The position numbers and the translations under genes are program-made. Shown in pieces: positions 16,337 through 25,110 of a stretch of 64,000 nucleotides of DNA (position 1 is its first letter; each line of letters starts with the position of its first letter). The notes under the pieces were generated by a model. That model was given only the letters and a program-made list of their open reading frames with translations. It made no database searches and was not told where the DNA came from. This DNA comes from JALONO01 sp038209965 (GTDB lineage Bacteria; Bacteroidota; Bacteroidia; Cytophagales; Thermoflexibacteraceae), in the NCBI GenBank assembly GCA_038209965.1, contig JBBQXF010000002.1:1-64000 (forward strand), read 5' to 3'.

Positions 16337-18657
16337 GTGGCCTTCACCGTCCGGTGGATGACCTCGTCGAGCTCTTTGACCGTCACTTCCAGTTTATCAA
16401 TGACAATGGCGTTGAATGGCTCATTCATGTTCTCTTTGTCGATCAGGTTGATCAAGCCCAAGATAGTTGCCACTGGGCGCCGTACTTCGTGCGACTGAAT
16501 GAAGGCTATTTTTTTGAGGGCCTCGTTTTGGGCCATTACCTGTTGTTCCGATTTTTTGATCTCATCGATGTTGGTAATATTGAGGGCTACCCCAATAATG
16601 CTTTTGTTTTCCACCACTTGATAAAATTCGGTTTTGCACCAAACCTGTTTCCCGGAGGCAAAAGTGATATGCTCTTCAATCTCAAAGTTTTCGCCGGCAA
16701 AAGCTCGCTGAAAGCATTTTTTAAATCCAGCCTTGCTTTTTTCGTCCTCCCCCATCATATTGATCAGGTTGTCGCCTTCATTGAGACCGGCTTTGTGGTA
16801 CCAATTTTCGGCTTGTAGTGCTGCTTTGTTGAAAAACAAGACCTGATAATTTTTATCCAACAGAAAATGTATACTTCTTGTACTGTCAAAAACAGCCTTG
16901 AGCTTGAGTTGGGCGGTTTGCAGGTTTAGGTTCAGCTCGGTGATTATGTTTAGGGAATCCAGCATTTGGTCATTGATGGCCCGGAGTTCTTCATTGCTGG
17001 TATTTAGTTCTTCGTGGATGGATCTTAGATCAAGGGTGCGTTCTTGGACCTGGACTTCGAGGGCCAACTTTTGGTATTGCAACCGCTCGGTATGCCCCAC
17101 TAAAAGTTCCAATATATTTTTGTAAAAGCCTTTGGCAATCGATATTTCACTCTTTTTCCAAGGGGTTGAGCAGTTTCTCACCTCATTTTCCCATTTCTCG
17201 AACGACTTGCGGGGGCTCAGCCGAAAACCGTGCTCAGTTTGGCTCAGTTTGGCCGCTGGGTTACCGCCCCAAGTGACTGTGTAAACAATTTCGGATTTGA
17301 ACCACAGGATGAAATTCTTGCTGTTATTGGCCAGCCGGATGGCCAATAACCCACTGGCGGTTGCCGTATGGCCACTGGCCTCGGGAAACAGGCTGGATAA
17401 GCAGGCCGTGTGAAATACTTTGTCGGTTTGGTGGACATACAACCAATTGACCAATTTGTTCAAAAACGGGCGGTCGGGGGTTGTGCCGGCCCTGCAAAAA
17501 TTGTTTTCGTAAAACACTGCCACCCCAGTTGCACTGTTGAGGTTGAGCAGCATCGCGGAATCATTGGCAACGGTCGCAAAAAAATCGTCATCGCGGATAA
17601 ATTGCTTTAAGATAGTGGTTTCTCGACTTTTGGCCGCAATCAAATATTCATGGTCATCCATGTCTGCCAGCAGGTGTAAGTGATAGGCAAACAATTTGGC
17701 CACGTGTTCAACAACGGTGCGCAAGCGATAGTCGATAAACTTGGGCGAATAATGGTGGAAGGAAATCATGCCCCAGAGTTGATCTTCTCTAATCACTGAG
17801 GCAGTGAGTGTCGCGCTTACTTTCATGTTTTGCAGGTACTCAATGTGGATCGGGGAGACGCTGCGCAGAAATGCCCCAGACAGATCAAGTGCCTCATTGG
17901 TCAAAGGATTAATGGCTGGAACCAAATCGGCAAATTTATTTTCATAACAATCTGGGATAATCCGAACCTTATTGTGCAAATAAAGCTGCCGCGCTTGGAC
18001 GGGAATATCGCTGGCTGGAAAGTGGTGGCCCAGAAAAGCGTATGCTTGCTCCTCCCTGCTCTCAGCAACCACCGATCCGCTCCAATCAGGGGCAAATTGA
18101 TAGACCATTACCCGGTCATAACCCGTGAGCAGTTTAAGTTGTTGGGCGACTACTTGGCTCAGTTGCCGGATGTCTTTCTGTTTGGTAAATCGGTCAATAA
18201 TATGGCTGATGTTATTATAAAAATCAGCGTAACCAAAATCTTCCCCAATGGCTGGCTCCACTTCCATGATCAGCACCCGACCGACCAAGTGCACTACCGC
18301 ATTAAACTTGGCTGGGAGCTGAAGAAAGCGTGATTTGAACGGATTGACAAAAGGCGCACCGGGTTGTTTAAGGCACTTTATAATTTTGGCATAAGCTTCA
18401 GGGTCAATGACCTTGACCAAAGGGGTTCCCAATAATTGCGCTGGCTGGCACTGCAAAAAATCCGCCACATTGCTACTGCACTGCACGATGTCAAGGCTAT
18501 CTTTATCCAAGGCCAACAAAAAACCAAAGGATTGGATGGCATTGGGCCGTTGGATGTTTTCTGCCTCACATTCCCGGTAAGCGGCCTCGATCATATCTTT
18601 ACTGGGTTCCATAGCCATTTTATTTAGCATACATACAAATTGGTTTTTATCTACCAT
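16279..18657 (-). CDS. bacteriophytochrome-type photoreceptor lacking an ATPase domain
   Basis: 792 residues from ATG 18657; the frame is open to 18837, but the extra 60 residues are unlike phytochromes. The order is PAS-GAF-PHY, coiled coil, PAS, HisKA. The N-terminal Cys30 lies in ECEAENIQRPNAIQSFG, matching the biliverdin-attachment segment of bacteriophytochromes (CE.EPI..PGSIQPHG). The GAF domain keeps PASDIPVQAR, SVSPIHIEYL and SFHHYSP. The PHY tongue keeps WGGNP and PRKSFEKW. A second PAS domain precedes the H-box IQSHEVRRP (His about 723), but only 70 residues follow, so the HATPase_c domain is missing. The light-sensing part looks intact; the output must be by another kinase or by protein contact. 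No heme oxygenase gene is in the window. Confidence 0.85.
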   Translation of the reverse strand: MVDKNQFVCMLNKMAMEPSKDMIEAAYRECEAENIQRPNAIQSFGFLLALDKDSLDIVQCSSNVADFLQCQPAQLLGTPLVKVIDPEAYAKIIKCLKQPGAPFVNPFKSRFLQLPAKFNAVVHLVGRVLIMEVEPAIGEDFGYADFYNNISHIIDRFTKQKDIRQLSQVVAQQLKLLTGYDRVMVYQFAPDWSGSVVAESREEQAYAFLGHHFPASDIPVQARQLYLHNKVRIIPDCYENKFADLVPAINPLTNEALDLSGAFLRSVSPIHIEYLQNMKVSATLTASVIREDQLWGMISFHHYSPKFIDYRLRTVVEHVAKLFAYHLHLLADMDDHEYLIAAKSRETTILKQFIRDDDFFATVANDSAMLLNLNSATGVAVFYENNFCRAGTTPDRPFLNKLVNWLYVHQTDKVFHTACLSSLFPEASGHTATASGLLAIRLANNSKNFILWFKSEIVYTVTWGGNPAAKLSQTEHGFRLSPRKSFEKWENEVRNCSTPWKKSEISIAKGFYKNILELLVGHTERLQYQKLALEVQVQERTLDLRSIHEELNTSNEELRAINDQMLDSLNIITELNLNLQTAQLKLKAVFDSTRSIHFLLDKNYQVLFFNKAALQAENWYHKAGLNEGDNLINMMGEDEKSKAGFKKCFQRAFAGENFEIEEHITFASGKQVWCKTEFYQVVENKSIIGVALNITNIDEIKKSEQQVMAQNEALKKIAFIQSHEVRRPVATILGLINLIDKENMNEPFNAIVIDKLEVTVKELDEVIHRTVKATYLLEEEDERKLGERQAGQ

Positions 18658-19041
18658 CCTTCTGCCCAACAAACCATCCGGCCAATCGGACTTGGCGGTA
18701 GGGATTGATTCGGTCTGAACAAAAATTATTCCTTTTCCAGCCTGAGCTGAGCGCAAATACTTGGCGATAACGGGCGGGCCAACAAAGCTAACTGATTGGG
18801 CCAGTGGGCCATTGCGAAAATGGTGCCTTCTTCCCAATCTTGTGCAGCTATTTTATCCTAAAGTTAAACGGATTAATTGACTTAAAGGTATTTATTGGCT
18901 GGTATTTCTGTGATTTACCTTTCGGCCAGTGAAAACCGATTTTGTTTAAGTGCCCAGATATTTAGGCCAAAGTTAAAGAAAATAGGTGATGCTTGGGCAA
19001 TTGGGCACTGCTACTTTTCAGGGCCAACCTGTTTTTAGGCT

Positions 19042-19049
19042 TATCTTTG
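19042..19049 (+). promoter_or_regulatory. -7 promoter element of the esterase gene
   Basis: TATCTTTG, exact TAnnTTTG, 42 bases before the ATG at 19092. It argues against a start further upstream at 18993. Confidence 0.5.
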
Positions 19050-19091
19050 CCCAGTCGCCGTTTTAGCATCCGTTTCATCCTTCTTTCTATT

Positions 19092-19757
19092 ATGCATCCA
19101 TTGCCCGACGAGTTGTCGCCCAGCAAAAAAACTGTACAAATTGACTATCAAGCCAGCTATTGCACTTGGGGAACATTGGGCCCTGCCACCCAACGGATCT
19201 GGGTGGCCTGCCACGGCTATGGACAATTGGCCGGCTATTTTATCAAAAAATTTGCCAGATTGGATCCTGCTGCGCATTATGTGATTGCGCCCCAGGGACT
19301 GTCCAAGCATTATCTGGCGGGGTTTGCTGGCCGGGTTGGTGCCGTGTGGATGACCCGCGAAGATCGGCTCATTGAAATTACCAATTATCTGACCTATCTG
19401 GACAAAGTATGGCACACCGAAACGGCAGGGGTCGGCTTATCCGATAAGGAAATTTACTGCCTTGGTTTTTCCCAAGGCGCGAGCACAATTTGCCGATGGG
19501 TGGCCCACGCCCATTTGCCCTACACCAAGCTCATTCTTTGGGCAGGCGAAATGCCCCCCGATGTGCTGGCCCAATTGCCCCAAACGTTTATTCCGCACCG
19601 TGATCTGGTGTATGTGCACGGCGATCAGGACGAATTGATCAAACCGGGCGAAGTGGAGAAACAGCTTGGGTTACTTGCCGGGCACGGCCTGTACCCGCAA
19701 ATGATCCGCTATACTGGCAGCCACAGCCTGGATGCCGGGGTAGTGGCAAGTTTATGA
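19092..19757 (+). CDS. phospholipase/carboxylesterase family alpha/beta hydrolase
   Basis: 221 residues from ATG 19092. The fold is the small esterase type (EstB/YpfH/LYPLA family) without signal peptide. The oxyanion strand WVACHGYGQ is followed by a long insertion, the nucleophile elbow is GFSQGAST (Ser about 121), the acid lies in VHGDQDELI and the His in YTGSHSLD, so the triad is complete. The family hydrolyses carboxyl esters of short or lysophospholipid substrates in the cytoplasm; the true substrate is unknown. It converges on the LON-domain gene with 11 bases between stops. Confidence 0.85.
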   Translation: MHPLPDELSPSKKTVQIDYQASYCTWGTLGPATQRIWVACHGYGQLAGYFIKKFARLDPAAHYVIAPQGLSKHYLAGFAGRVGAVWMTREDRLIEITNYLTYLDKVWHTETAGVGLSDKEIYCLGFSQGASTICRWVAHAHLPYTKLILWAGEMPPDVLAQLPQTFIPHRDLVYVHGDQDELIKPGEVEKQLGLLAGHGLYPQMIRYTGSHSLDAGVVASL

Positions 19758-19768
19758 GCAGCTCTGGA

Positions 19769-20395
19769 TTAGAAATCAATTGCATCAAACTTGCGGAAAT
19801 GCCCATTGAGGCGGATCCGCTCTTTGGTGCGCTCCATTTCCCGCAACACGGGCAGGGTTTGGGCCAAGTGCTCGGCGAGGTACTCGATCCGGGCACTTTC
19901 TTCCAACAATACCAATATTTGGTACTCTTGGGCCAGCGAAAGGCCAATTTTATGGGCCAGTCGGTAACTGAGTAGGGGAGTGCTGGGGGTCAGGTCGGCT
20001 ATGGGCACGTTGAGGAGTTGGTAAAGTTCGGCCACTTGTTTGAGCAAATTGATTTTCTCGACGATCCCCCCGTCGTCCACGTGGGCCACGCGCTCCGCTT
20101 GCCCGCCTGCGTGCAGCTTGCCGGGCATCGGGTTGACGAAATTGGTCAGCTTGAACACTTGGCTCCCACACACCCGAACGTCCATTTTTCCATCGTCATA
20201 GCGCTTGACCAGTTCGGCAACGCTGACCTCGGTTCCCATGGTTTGTAGGGTGTTTTCCAAATAAATGGGCATCCCAAAAGTAGTTTTTTGTTCCAGGCAA
20301 TCGTTCATCAATTGGCGGTAGCGCGGCTCAAAAATGTGGAGGTTGAGGTCTTCACTTGGATAGATAACGATATTGAGGGGAAAAAGCGGCAGCAT
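19769..20395 (-). CDS. LON substrate-binding-domain protein (stand-alone)
   Basis: 208 residues from ATG 20395, where MLPLFPLNIVIYPSED is the classic start of a Lon N-terminal (PUA-like) domain; residues upstream in the open frame to 20506 are unrelated. The pattern L-H-I-F-E-P-R-Y-R-Q-L and later helices match the family. There is no AAA+ or protease domain, so it is one of the widespread short LON-domain proteins whose substrate is not known; a role in protein quality control is only inferred. The C-terminal half is helical. Confidence 0.85.
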   Translation of the reverse strand: MLPLFPLNIVIYPSEDLNLHIFEPRYRQLMNDCLEQKTTFGMPIYLENTLQTMGTEVSVAELVKRYDDGKMDVRVCGSQVFKLTNFVNPMPGKLHAGGQAERVAHVDDGGIVEKINLLKQVAELYQLLNVPIADLTPSTPLLSYRLAHKIGLSLAQEYQILVLLEESARIEYLAEHLAQTLPVLREMERTKERIRLNGHFRKFDAIDF

Positions 20396-20528
20396 AGTGA
20401 GCACTGGTTTACGCGAAGGATGGCCCTTTAAAAATTGGGCTGGCCATTGACAACAACTAATTTGTCCGCCACTTGTTTTACAATTGGAAGTTTTAGCCCT
20501 CTGCAATGGCTTTTTTCCAGATTTTGCC

Positions 20529-20536
20529 TATTTTTG
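20529..20536 (+). promoter_or_regulatory. -7 promoter element of tRNA-Arg
   Basis: TATTTTTG matches TAnnTTTG and sits ten bases before the first base of the tRNA, the spacing expected for a tRNA transcript beginning at or just before the mature end. Confidence 0.6.
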
Positions 20537-20545
20537 TGGCCCAAA

Positions 20546-20617
20546 GACCTCGTAGTTCAATGGATAGAATAGAAGTTTCCTAAACTTTTGATGCAGGTTC
20601 GATTCCTGTCGAGGTCA
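20546..20617 (+). tRNA. tRNA-Arg, anticodon CCT
   Basis: A full cloverleaf can be folded. The acceptor arms GACCTCG (20546-20552) and CGAGGTC (20610-20616) have discriminator A at 20617. The D-arm is GTTC/GAAT, the anticodon stem GAAGT/ACTTT has loop TTCCTAA (anticodon CCT at 20579-20581), and the T-arm GCAGG/CCTGT has loop TTCGATT. It reads the AGG arginine codon. The CCA end is not encoded. The 3' end, from the variable loop on, is duplicated immediately downstream. Confidence 0.93.
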
Positions 20618-20724
20618 CATTTCCACCCCAATTACTATCAATTGGTCTAGCCTAAAAATGCAGGTACGATTCCTGTCGCGGTCACATTCCCACCCCAATT
20701 TCTGTCAATTGGTTTAGCCTAAAA
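20591..20724 (+). repeat. 67-bp tandem duplication of the tRNA-Arg 3' end
   Basis: Unit 1 (20591-20657) begins in the variable loop of the tRNA and runs 40 bases past its end. Unit 2 (20658-20724) repeats it with six substitutions and no gaps. A third unit begins at 20725 (ATGCA) and then diverges. In unit 2 the T-loop is TACGATT and the acceptor strand CGCGGTC, so it cannot serve as a tRNA end. This is either a tandem duplication or the scar of an element that integrated at the tRNA. Confidence 0.85.
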
Positions 20725-20730
20725 ATGCAA

Positions 20731-20759
20731 TCAGTCACCAAGTATGACTTAGTGACTGA
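20731..20759. repeat. hairpin downstream of the tRNA repeat
   Basis: Arms TCAGTCAC and GTGACTGA, one mismatch, then AAGT/ACTT around an ATG loop: 12 paired bases. There is no T-run. It could end the tRNA transcript or mark the boundary of a former insertion. Confidence 0.5.
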
Positions 20760-20949
20760 CCCAGCGTTGTTTAAATTTACCCCTTATTAAAATTACTTTA
20801 ATTATCTTGATGAACACTTGGCATTGCCAAGCAATCAGGAAGGCCATTAAATAATCATGCAAAATTAAATTTGATTTGGAGGAATAGAAATAAGTTGATC
20901 TACTCAATTTGACTAGGTAAATCTACTTAGTCGCGGCGCGATGACCCAA

Positions 20950-21951
20950 TTAGCCGGGCAAGAGGATCAACTTGCCGAATTGTTGGCTGCTGCGCATCTG
21001 ATCCAATGCCTCTACGGCCTCGGCCAGCGGGCGCACCGAATCAATGATGGGCAGTAGCTTGGTCGATCCGACCAGTTGCAGCATCTGGACAAATTCAGCG
21101 TCATTGCCCATGGTGCTGCCAATGAGCTGCAACTGATAAAAGAAGGTGCGGTAAAAGTCTATCGCCGGGGCCAAACCCATCGTTGCCCCATAGAATACGA
21201 TCCGGCCGGCGGGCCGCATAATTTTGACGAGCCGGGCAAAGCCTTCGCCGCCGGCTCCGTCGATGACCAAGTCCAGCCCCCCGGTGAGTGCCTGCAACTG
21301 TTTGTCCCAATCGGACTGGTGGTAGTTGACCCCGCCCCGTGCGCCCATTGCCATTGCACGGGCAATTTTATCATCTTGGCCCGAACTGACCCACACGCTG
21401 GCCCCAGCCGCCACGGCAAACTGGAGCGCAAACTGGGCCACCCCGCCCCCGATACCGGTGACCAGCACGTGGCTGCCGGGGCGCAGGTTGCTGTGCCGGA
21501 ACACGGCGCGGTAAGCGGTAAGGCTGGCCACGCCCAAGGCCGCCGCTTGCTCCGCACTGAGATGGGCTGGTTTCTCGTGCAGGCGATCCATTGGAACGGC
21601 CAGGTACTCGGCCAAAGTGCCATCGGTCGGGTTGCCCAAAATGCGGTAGTCGGCTGATTGGTGGGCGGGGTTATCGCCCCAGTCAATATTGGGGTTGATC
21701 ACTACCAGTTTGCCCAGCCAGGCGGCATCAGCGGCATCGGCTACCTGCTCCACCCGCCCACAACCATCCGATCCCAAGGTGGCAAAGGGGCGGGTATGGG
21801 GATATTTGCCCACGCGGATCCATTCGTCGCGGTGGTTGAGCGAGGCGGCCATTATTTTGACCAGTGCTTGGCCAGCCGACAGCTCGGGCACGGGCACTTC
21901 CCGGATCTGGACTCGTTGATCGGGTTGGTCGGTAAGTTGGAGGGCTTTCAT
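20950..21951 (-). CDS. MDR-family quinone oxidoreductase-like enzyme
   Basis: 333 residues, medium-chain dehydrogenase/reductase. The GroES-like domain begins VKIMAASLNHRDEWIRVGKYP and contains GSDGCGRVEQV. The Rossmann turn is VLVTGIGGGVAQFALQFA, then a helix with DKIARAMAMGA. No catalytic-zinc triad is complete, so a zinc-independent quinone or enoyl reductase is more likely than an alcohol dehydrogenase. It starts at ATG 21951, with a minus-strand promoter at 21976-21983, and is divergent from the LptF/G gene. It is only distantly like the MDR enzyme at 10870-11844. Confidence 0.85.
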   Translation of the reverse strand: MKALQLTDQPDQRVQIREVPVPELSAGQALVKIMAASLNHRDEWIRVGKYPHTRPFATLGSDGCGRVEQVADAADAAWLGKLVVINPNIDWGDNPAHQSADYRILGNPTDGTLAEYLAVPMDRLHEKPAHLSAEQAAALGVASLTAYRAVFRHSNLRPGSHVLVTGIGGGVAQFALQFAVAAGASVWVSSGQDDKIARAMAMGARGGVNYHQSDWDKQLQALTGGLDLVIDGAGGEGFARLVKIMRPAGRIVFYGATMGLAPAIDFYRTFFYQLQLIGSTMGNDAEFVQMLQLVGSTKLLPIIDSVRPLAEAVEALDQMRSSQQFGKLILLPG

Positions 21952-21975
21952 CTGGAGTTAGGAGTGGTTTTAGGG

Positions 21976-21983
21976 CAAACTTA
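21976..21983 (-). promoter_or_regulatory. -7 promoter element of the second MDR gene
   Basis: CAAACTTA on the plus strand (TAAGTTTG on the minus strand), 24 bases before the ATG at 21951. Confidence 0.45.
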
Positions 21984-22044
21984 GCGGTTTTGCCCGTTTA
22001 AGAAAGATTAACGGCGATTTGTGGGCATACCCAAACATAAACAA

Positions 22045-22052
22045 TAATTTTG
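22045..22052 (+). promoter_or_regulatory. -7 promoter element of the lptF/lptG gene
   Basis: TAATTTTG, with a TTTG 23 bases further upstream (ending at 22021), 33 bases before the ATG at 22086. The spacing fits the Bacteroidota promoter. Confidence 0.55.
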
Positions 22053-22085
22053 GGGATTGTTAACCCAGAGTGTAAAGACCTGTGT

Positions 22086-23576
22086 ATGTTCAGTCTGCTC
22101 AAGATCGATAAATTGGTGATAAAGGCGTTTTTCGGCCCGTTCTTCCTCAGTTTTGCCATCGTGCTTTTTATCTTGCTCATCGTGTTCATGTCCCATTATT
22201 TTGAGGACTTGGCCGGGAAAGATTTGGGCTGGGGGATCTATGCCAAATTGTTTGGCTATTTTGCTTTGGTCATCACTCCGCAGGCGCTGCCGCTGGCGGT
22301 TTTGCTGGCGGCCCTGATGTCGTTCGGCGATTTGGGCGAGAACTATGAGATCACGGCCGTCAAGAGCGCGGGCATCCCCCTGACCCGGCTCCTGATCCCG
22401 ATGGGTTGTTTTGCGGTATTGATCACCATTGGGGCCTATTTGTTCAACAATTACATTGCCCCAGAAGCCAATCTCAAAGCGTTTAGCCTCATGTACGATG
22501 TACGGCAGAAAAAACCGACATTAGAGTTCAAGGAAGGGGGATTTTACAACGATCTGCCCGATTATAAGATCCGAGTGGAGCGTAAGGGCCGCCAAGAAAA
22601 CGACAGTACAGTGTATGGGGTCATGATCTACGACCACACCTCCCAGCGGGGCAATTCGGATCTGATCCTGGCCGACACGGGCAAAATGTACACCATCTTG
22701 GACAACAATTACTTGGTGATGGAACTCCGGCGCGGCAACAAGTTTTCGGAGTACAGTGGCCAAAACACCGGCAAAAAAGAGTTTGTCCGTGACGAGTTCC
22801 TCGATGCCAGGTTTGTGTTCTCGTTGGCCTCGCTGGGCATGAATGAAACCCCCGAAGAGTTGTTCAAATCGCACAAGATCATGAAACGGGTGCATGAACT
22901 GGGGTTTATTGCTGATTCACTCGATAAGCAGAGCTTGATCCAAGCCCATAACTTGGCCGAGAGCACTAAGCCCTATTTCGACTACCAATTTGCCGCCGAC
23001 CGGGCCAAATATTTCTTCAGCCCCCAAGATTCGGTGCCCAACGATTATTTGCAATACCGGAAAAACTTGACCCGGGCCGATTATGGCCTGATCTACGAGC
23101 GGGCCATTAGCAAGACCCAAAATCTGAAGAGTTTGGGGACTACCAACAAAGACCGGATCGGGTACTTGACCCGCGAATCCAAAAGCTTCCGGGTAGAGCA
23201 GCACAAACGGTTCTCTACTTCCATTGCCTGCTTCATCATGTTCCTCATTGGCGCACCGCTGGGATCGATCATCCGCAAGGGAGGCTTGGGTGTGCCCGTG
23301 TTGATTTCGATCATTTTCTTTTTGCTCTACTATTTTATTTCCATTACTGGCGAAAAGTACGGCCGCGAAGGAGTGACCCCGCTCATAGTGGGGGCGTGGG
23401 CCGCCGATGCCATCTTGTTGTTCTTTGGCCTGCTGTTTTTAATGCAAGCCCGGGTGGACTCGCGCCTCTTCGACGCCGATGCCTATCTGGTGTGGCTCAA
23501 CCGCCATTTGCCTTGGCTCATGGCCAAGTTGCTTGGGCCAAACCCTGTGAGCCAAAAACCCGCACAAACATTGTGA
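22086..23576 (+). CDS. LptF/LptG family lipopolysaccharide export permease
   Basis: 496 residues from ATG 22086. Three transmembrane helices sit at the N-terminus (FFGPFFLSFAIVLFILLIVF onward), then a large periplasmic domain of about 250 residues, then three C-terminal helices (CFIMFLIGAPLGSIIRKGGLG). The coupling-helix region GDLGENYEITAVKSAGIP is the conserved YjgP/YjgQ contact with the LptB ATPase. The protein forms half of the LptFG permease that extracts lipopolysaccharide from the inner membrane. It is longer than the E. coli proteins (about 360) because the periplasmic part is enlarged, which is usual in Bacteroidota. No lptB or lptC is nearby. Confidence 0.9.
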   Translation: MFSLLKIDKLVIKAFFGPFFLSFAIVLFILLIVFMSHYFEDLAGKDLGWGIYAKLFGYFALVITPQALPLAVLLAALMSFGDLGENYEITAVKSAGIPLTRLLIPMGCFAVLITIGAYLFNNYIAPEANLKAFSLMYDVRQKKPTLEFKEGGFYNDLPDYKIRVERKGRQENDSTVYGVMIYDHTSQRGNSDLILADTGKMYTILDNNYLVMELRRGNKFSEYSGQNTGKKEFVRDEFLDARFVFSLASLGMNETPEELFKSHKIMKRVHELGFIADSLDKQSLIQAHNLAESTKPYFDYQFAADRAKYFFSPQDSVPNDYLQYRKNLTRADYGLIYERAISKTQNLKSLGTTNKDRIGYLTRESKSFRVEQHKRFSTSIACFIMFLIGAPLGSIIRKGGLGVPVLISIIFFLLYYFISITGEKYGREGVTPLIVGAWAADAILLFFGLLFLMQARVDSRLFDADAYLVWLNRHLPWLMAKLLGPNPVSQKPAQTL

Positions 23577-23901
23577 AAAAGCTGTGATTTCAATCGGCGT
23601 GCCATCGCAGGGCCGGGCCCCGAAGAGGTGTCACCTCTGCTCCGCAGTAGGGGTGGCAAAAATATTGGGCCACAAAACCCGGTCCCCCAAGCTGGCCCCC
23701 CCGATCCGAAGACTATTTTTAAAGCCCGGTCAAACCTCAAAATGCAATAAAATTGGCCAAAAAAGACCCAGATCTTTTTTTAACCCCCAATTTATCCCTA
23801 ATTCTGTCCCAGAGGATATGATCGATGTGGCTTAAATGGCAGACATATTGTAATTTGCGAGGCAATAAAAGGATTGGACGGGTATTTGTAAATTGGATTT
23901 T
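23577..23901. other. intergenic region upstream of siaB
   Basis: About 325 bases. It holds a near-perfect small palindrome (AGAGGTG-T-CACCTCT at about 23625-23640) and an AT-richer second half. No exact TAnnTTTG element is visible before the SiaB gene. An open frame at 23584-23835 has no recognisable content and I do not call it. Confidence 0.4.
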
Positions 23902-24459
23902 ATGCTACCGGAAAAGGATTTGAGCTTACTCGAATATTACAACTTGATGAGCCGTAAGAATGTAATCATTTCTTACAAAGGCCCAGTCACAGATGTGATC
24001 CTGTCGGAAATTAGCCGGGACATCCGCAGCAAAGTGAGCGTTGATCCCGGGGCCAGTCGTAAAATATTCGCTATTTTCATGGAGCTAGCCCAAAACATCT
24101 TGTTTTATTCAGCCGAAAAGGTTCAATTTTCCAAAGAGAAAGAAGGGATTGGCATCTTGCTGCTTGTCCAAGCAAATGATCATTATCTATTTTCGTGCGG
24201 CAATTTGGTTGAGCGCATCTATTTGGATGATTTGATCGATGGCATCAACCTGATCAACTCAATGGACAAGGAGCAACTGAGGGAATATAAGCGTCACCAG
24301 CGCAACAGTCCAAGCCCTGAACGCAGCAAAGGAGCCGGTTTTGGCCTCACTCAAGTTGCCATTACATCCGGTAACCCAATATCGGTCAGCCATACTGATG
24401 TTGACACCGTTCATTCATTTCTCTCCCTGTCTATTCAAATCAACAAAGAAATCAAGTAA
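23902..24459 (+). CDS. siaB: SiaB-like protein kinase (HATPase fold)
   Basis: 185 residues from ATG 23902. The protein has the DUF6272/SiaB pattern: EYYNLM...VIISYKGPVT at the N-terminus, a GHKL-type N-box (MELAQNILFYSAE) and a Gly-rich lid (KGAGFGLTQVAI). In Pseudomonas aeruginosa SiaB is the kinase that phosphorylates SiaC on a threonine, opposed by the PP2C phosphatase SiaA. Here the next gene, overlapping by one base (TAATG), is SiaC-like, which confirms the assignment. No diguanylate cyclase SiaD is present, so the output must differ. A candidate phosphatase is at 27145-29406. Confidence 0.85.
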   Translation: MLPEKDLSLLEYYNLMSRKNVIISYKGPVTDVILSEISRDIRSKVSVDPGASRKIFAIFMELAQNILFYSAEKVQFSKEKEGIGILLLVQANDHYLFSCGNLVERIYLDDLIDGINLINSMDKEQLREYKRHQRNSPSPERSKGAGFGLTQVAITSGNPISVSHTDVDTVHSFLSLSIQINKEIK

Positions 24460-24863
24460 TGATAATGGACAAGTCTATACTTCAAAACCTAGAAATAGCC
24501 GCCTCAAATGGCACTTATTTCATCCCGAATGTAAATTTTAATGCGCAAACTGGGGTTTGTCTCCTTGAGGGGGAGTCCTACCACGAAAATACATGGGAAT
24601 TTTACAATACGCTCATGAATTGGCTTAACCGCTACATGCAAGAGGTCGGGGGGGGACTGCAATTCAGCTTCCGCCTCACTTATTTTAACACCAGTTCGTC
24701 CAAATGCCTGCTCGATATCATGCGTTTGTTGAAAGACTATCAAAATAAGGGTGGCCAAGTAACTACGTATTGGTATTACCCTGCCGATGATGTGGACAAC
24801 CTCACCGAAGCCGAAGACTTTGTGGCCGATACTGGGCTTGAGATAGAGATAGAATCTTATTGA
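24459..24863 (+). CDS. siaC: SiaC-like regulatory phosphoprotein (DUF1987)
   Basis: 134 residues, starting at ATG 24459, which overlaps the stop of siaB (TAATG). The family hallmarks are GESYHENTWEFY near residue 40, a WLNRY helix, and the strand-turn LTYFNTSSSKCLLDIM. The threonine in NTSS (Thr78 here) is the position expected to be phosphorylated by SiaB, by comparison with Pseudomonas SiaC. The unphosphorylated form binds a partner (SiaD in Pseudomonas). Partner switching is therefore the likely mode, with an unknown target in this organism. A strong terminator follows at 24994-25028. Confidence 0.88.
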   Translation: MIMDKSILQNLEIAASNGTYFIPNVNFNAQTGVCLLEGESYHENTWEFYNTLMNWLNRYMQEVGGGLQFSFRLTYFNTSSSKCLLDIMRLLKDYQNKGGQVTTYWYYPADDVDNLTEAEDFVADTGLEIEIESY

Positions 24864-24993
24864 CCCACAATGAGATGGACGAAAGTAAGGGATTGACCAG
24901 ACTGATTTTCCGAGTTATCAATTAGTTATATTACCAGATTGTTGAACTATAAGGCTGACTAAGCGTGATTTTAGCCAATCTGCCTTCATTTGA

Positions 24994-25028
24994 ACGGTGG
25001 CCCAACGATTCGTTGGGCCACCGTTTTT
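24994..25028. terminator. bidirectional hairpin terminator
   Basis: 15-bp perfect arms (24994-25008 and 25010-25024) with T-run 25024-25028, between siaC and the convergent decarboxylase gene. The arm start ACGGTGGC recurs in the terminator at 48092. Confidence 0.85.
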
Positions 25029-25110
25029 GGTTGGGCCGTTATTTCTTACCGTTTACCGAAACCAGTAACAAGTGCCGGGAGCTCACCGCTACTTTTATCC
25101 AGTGGGCGGT

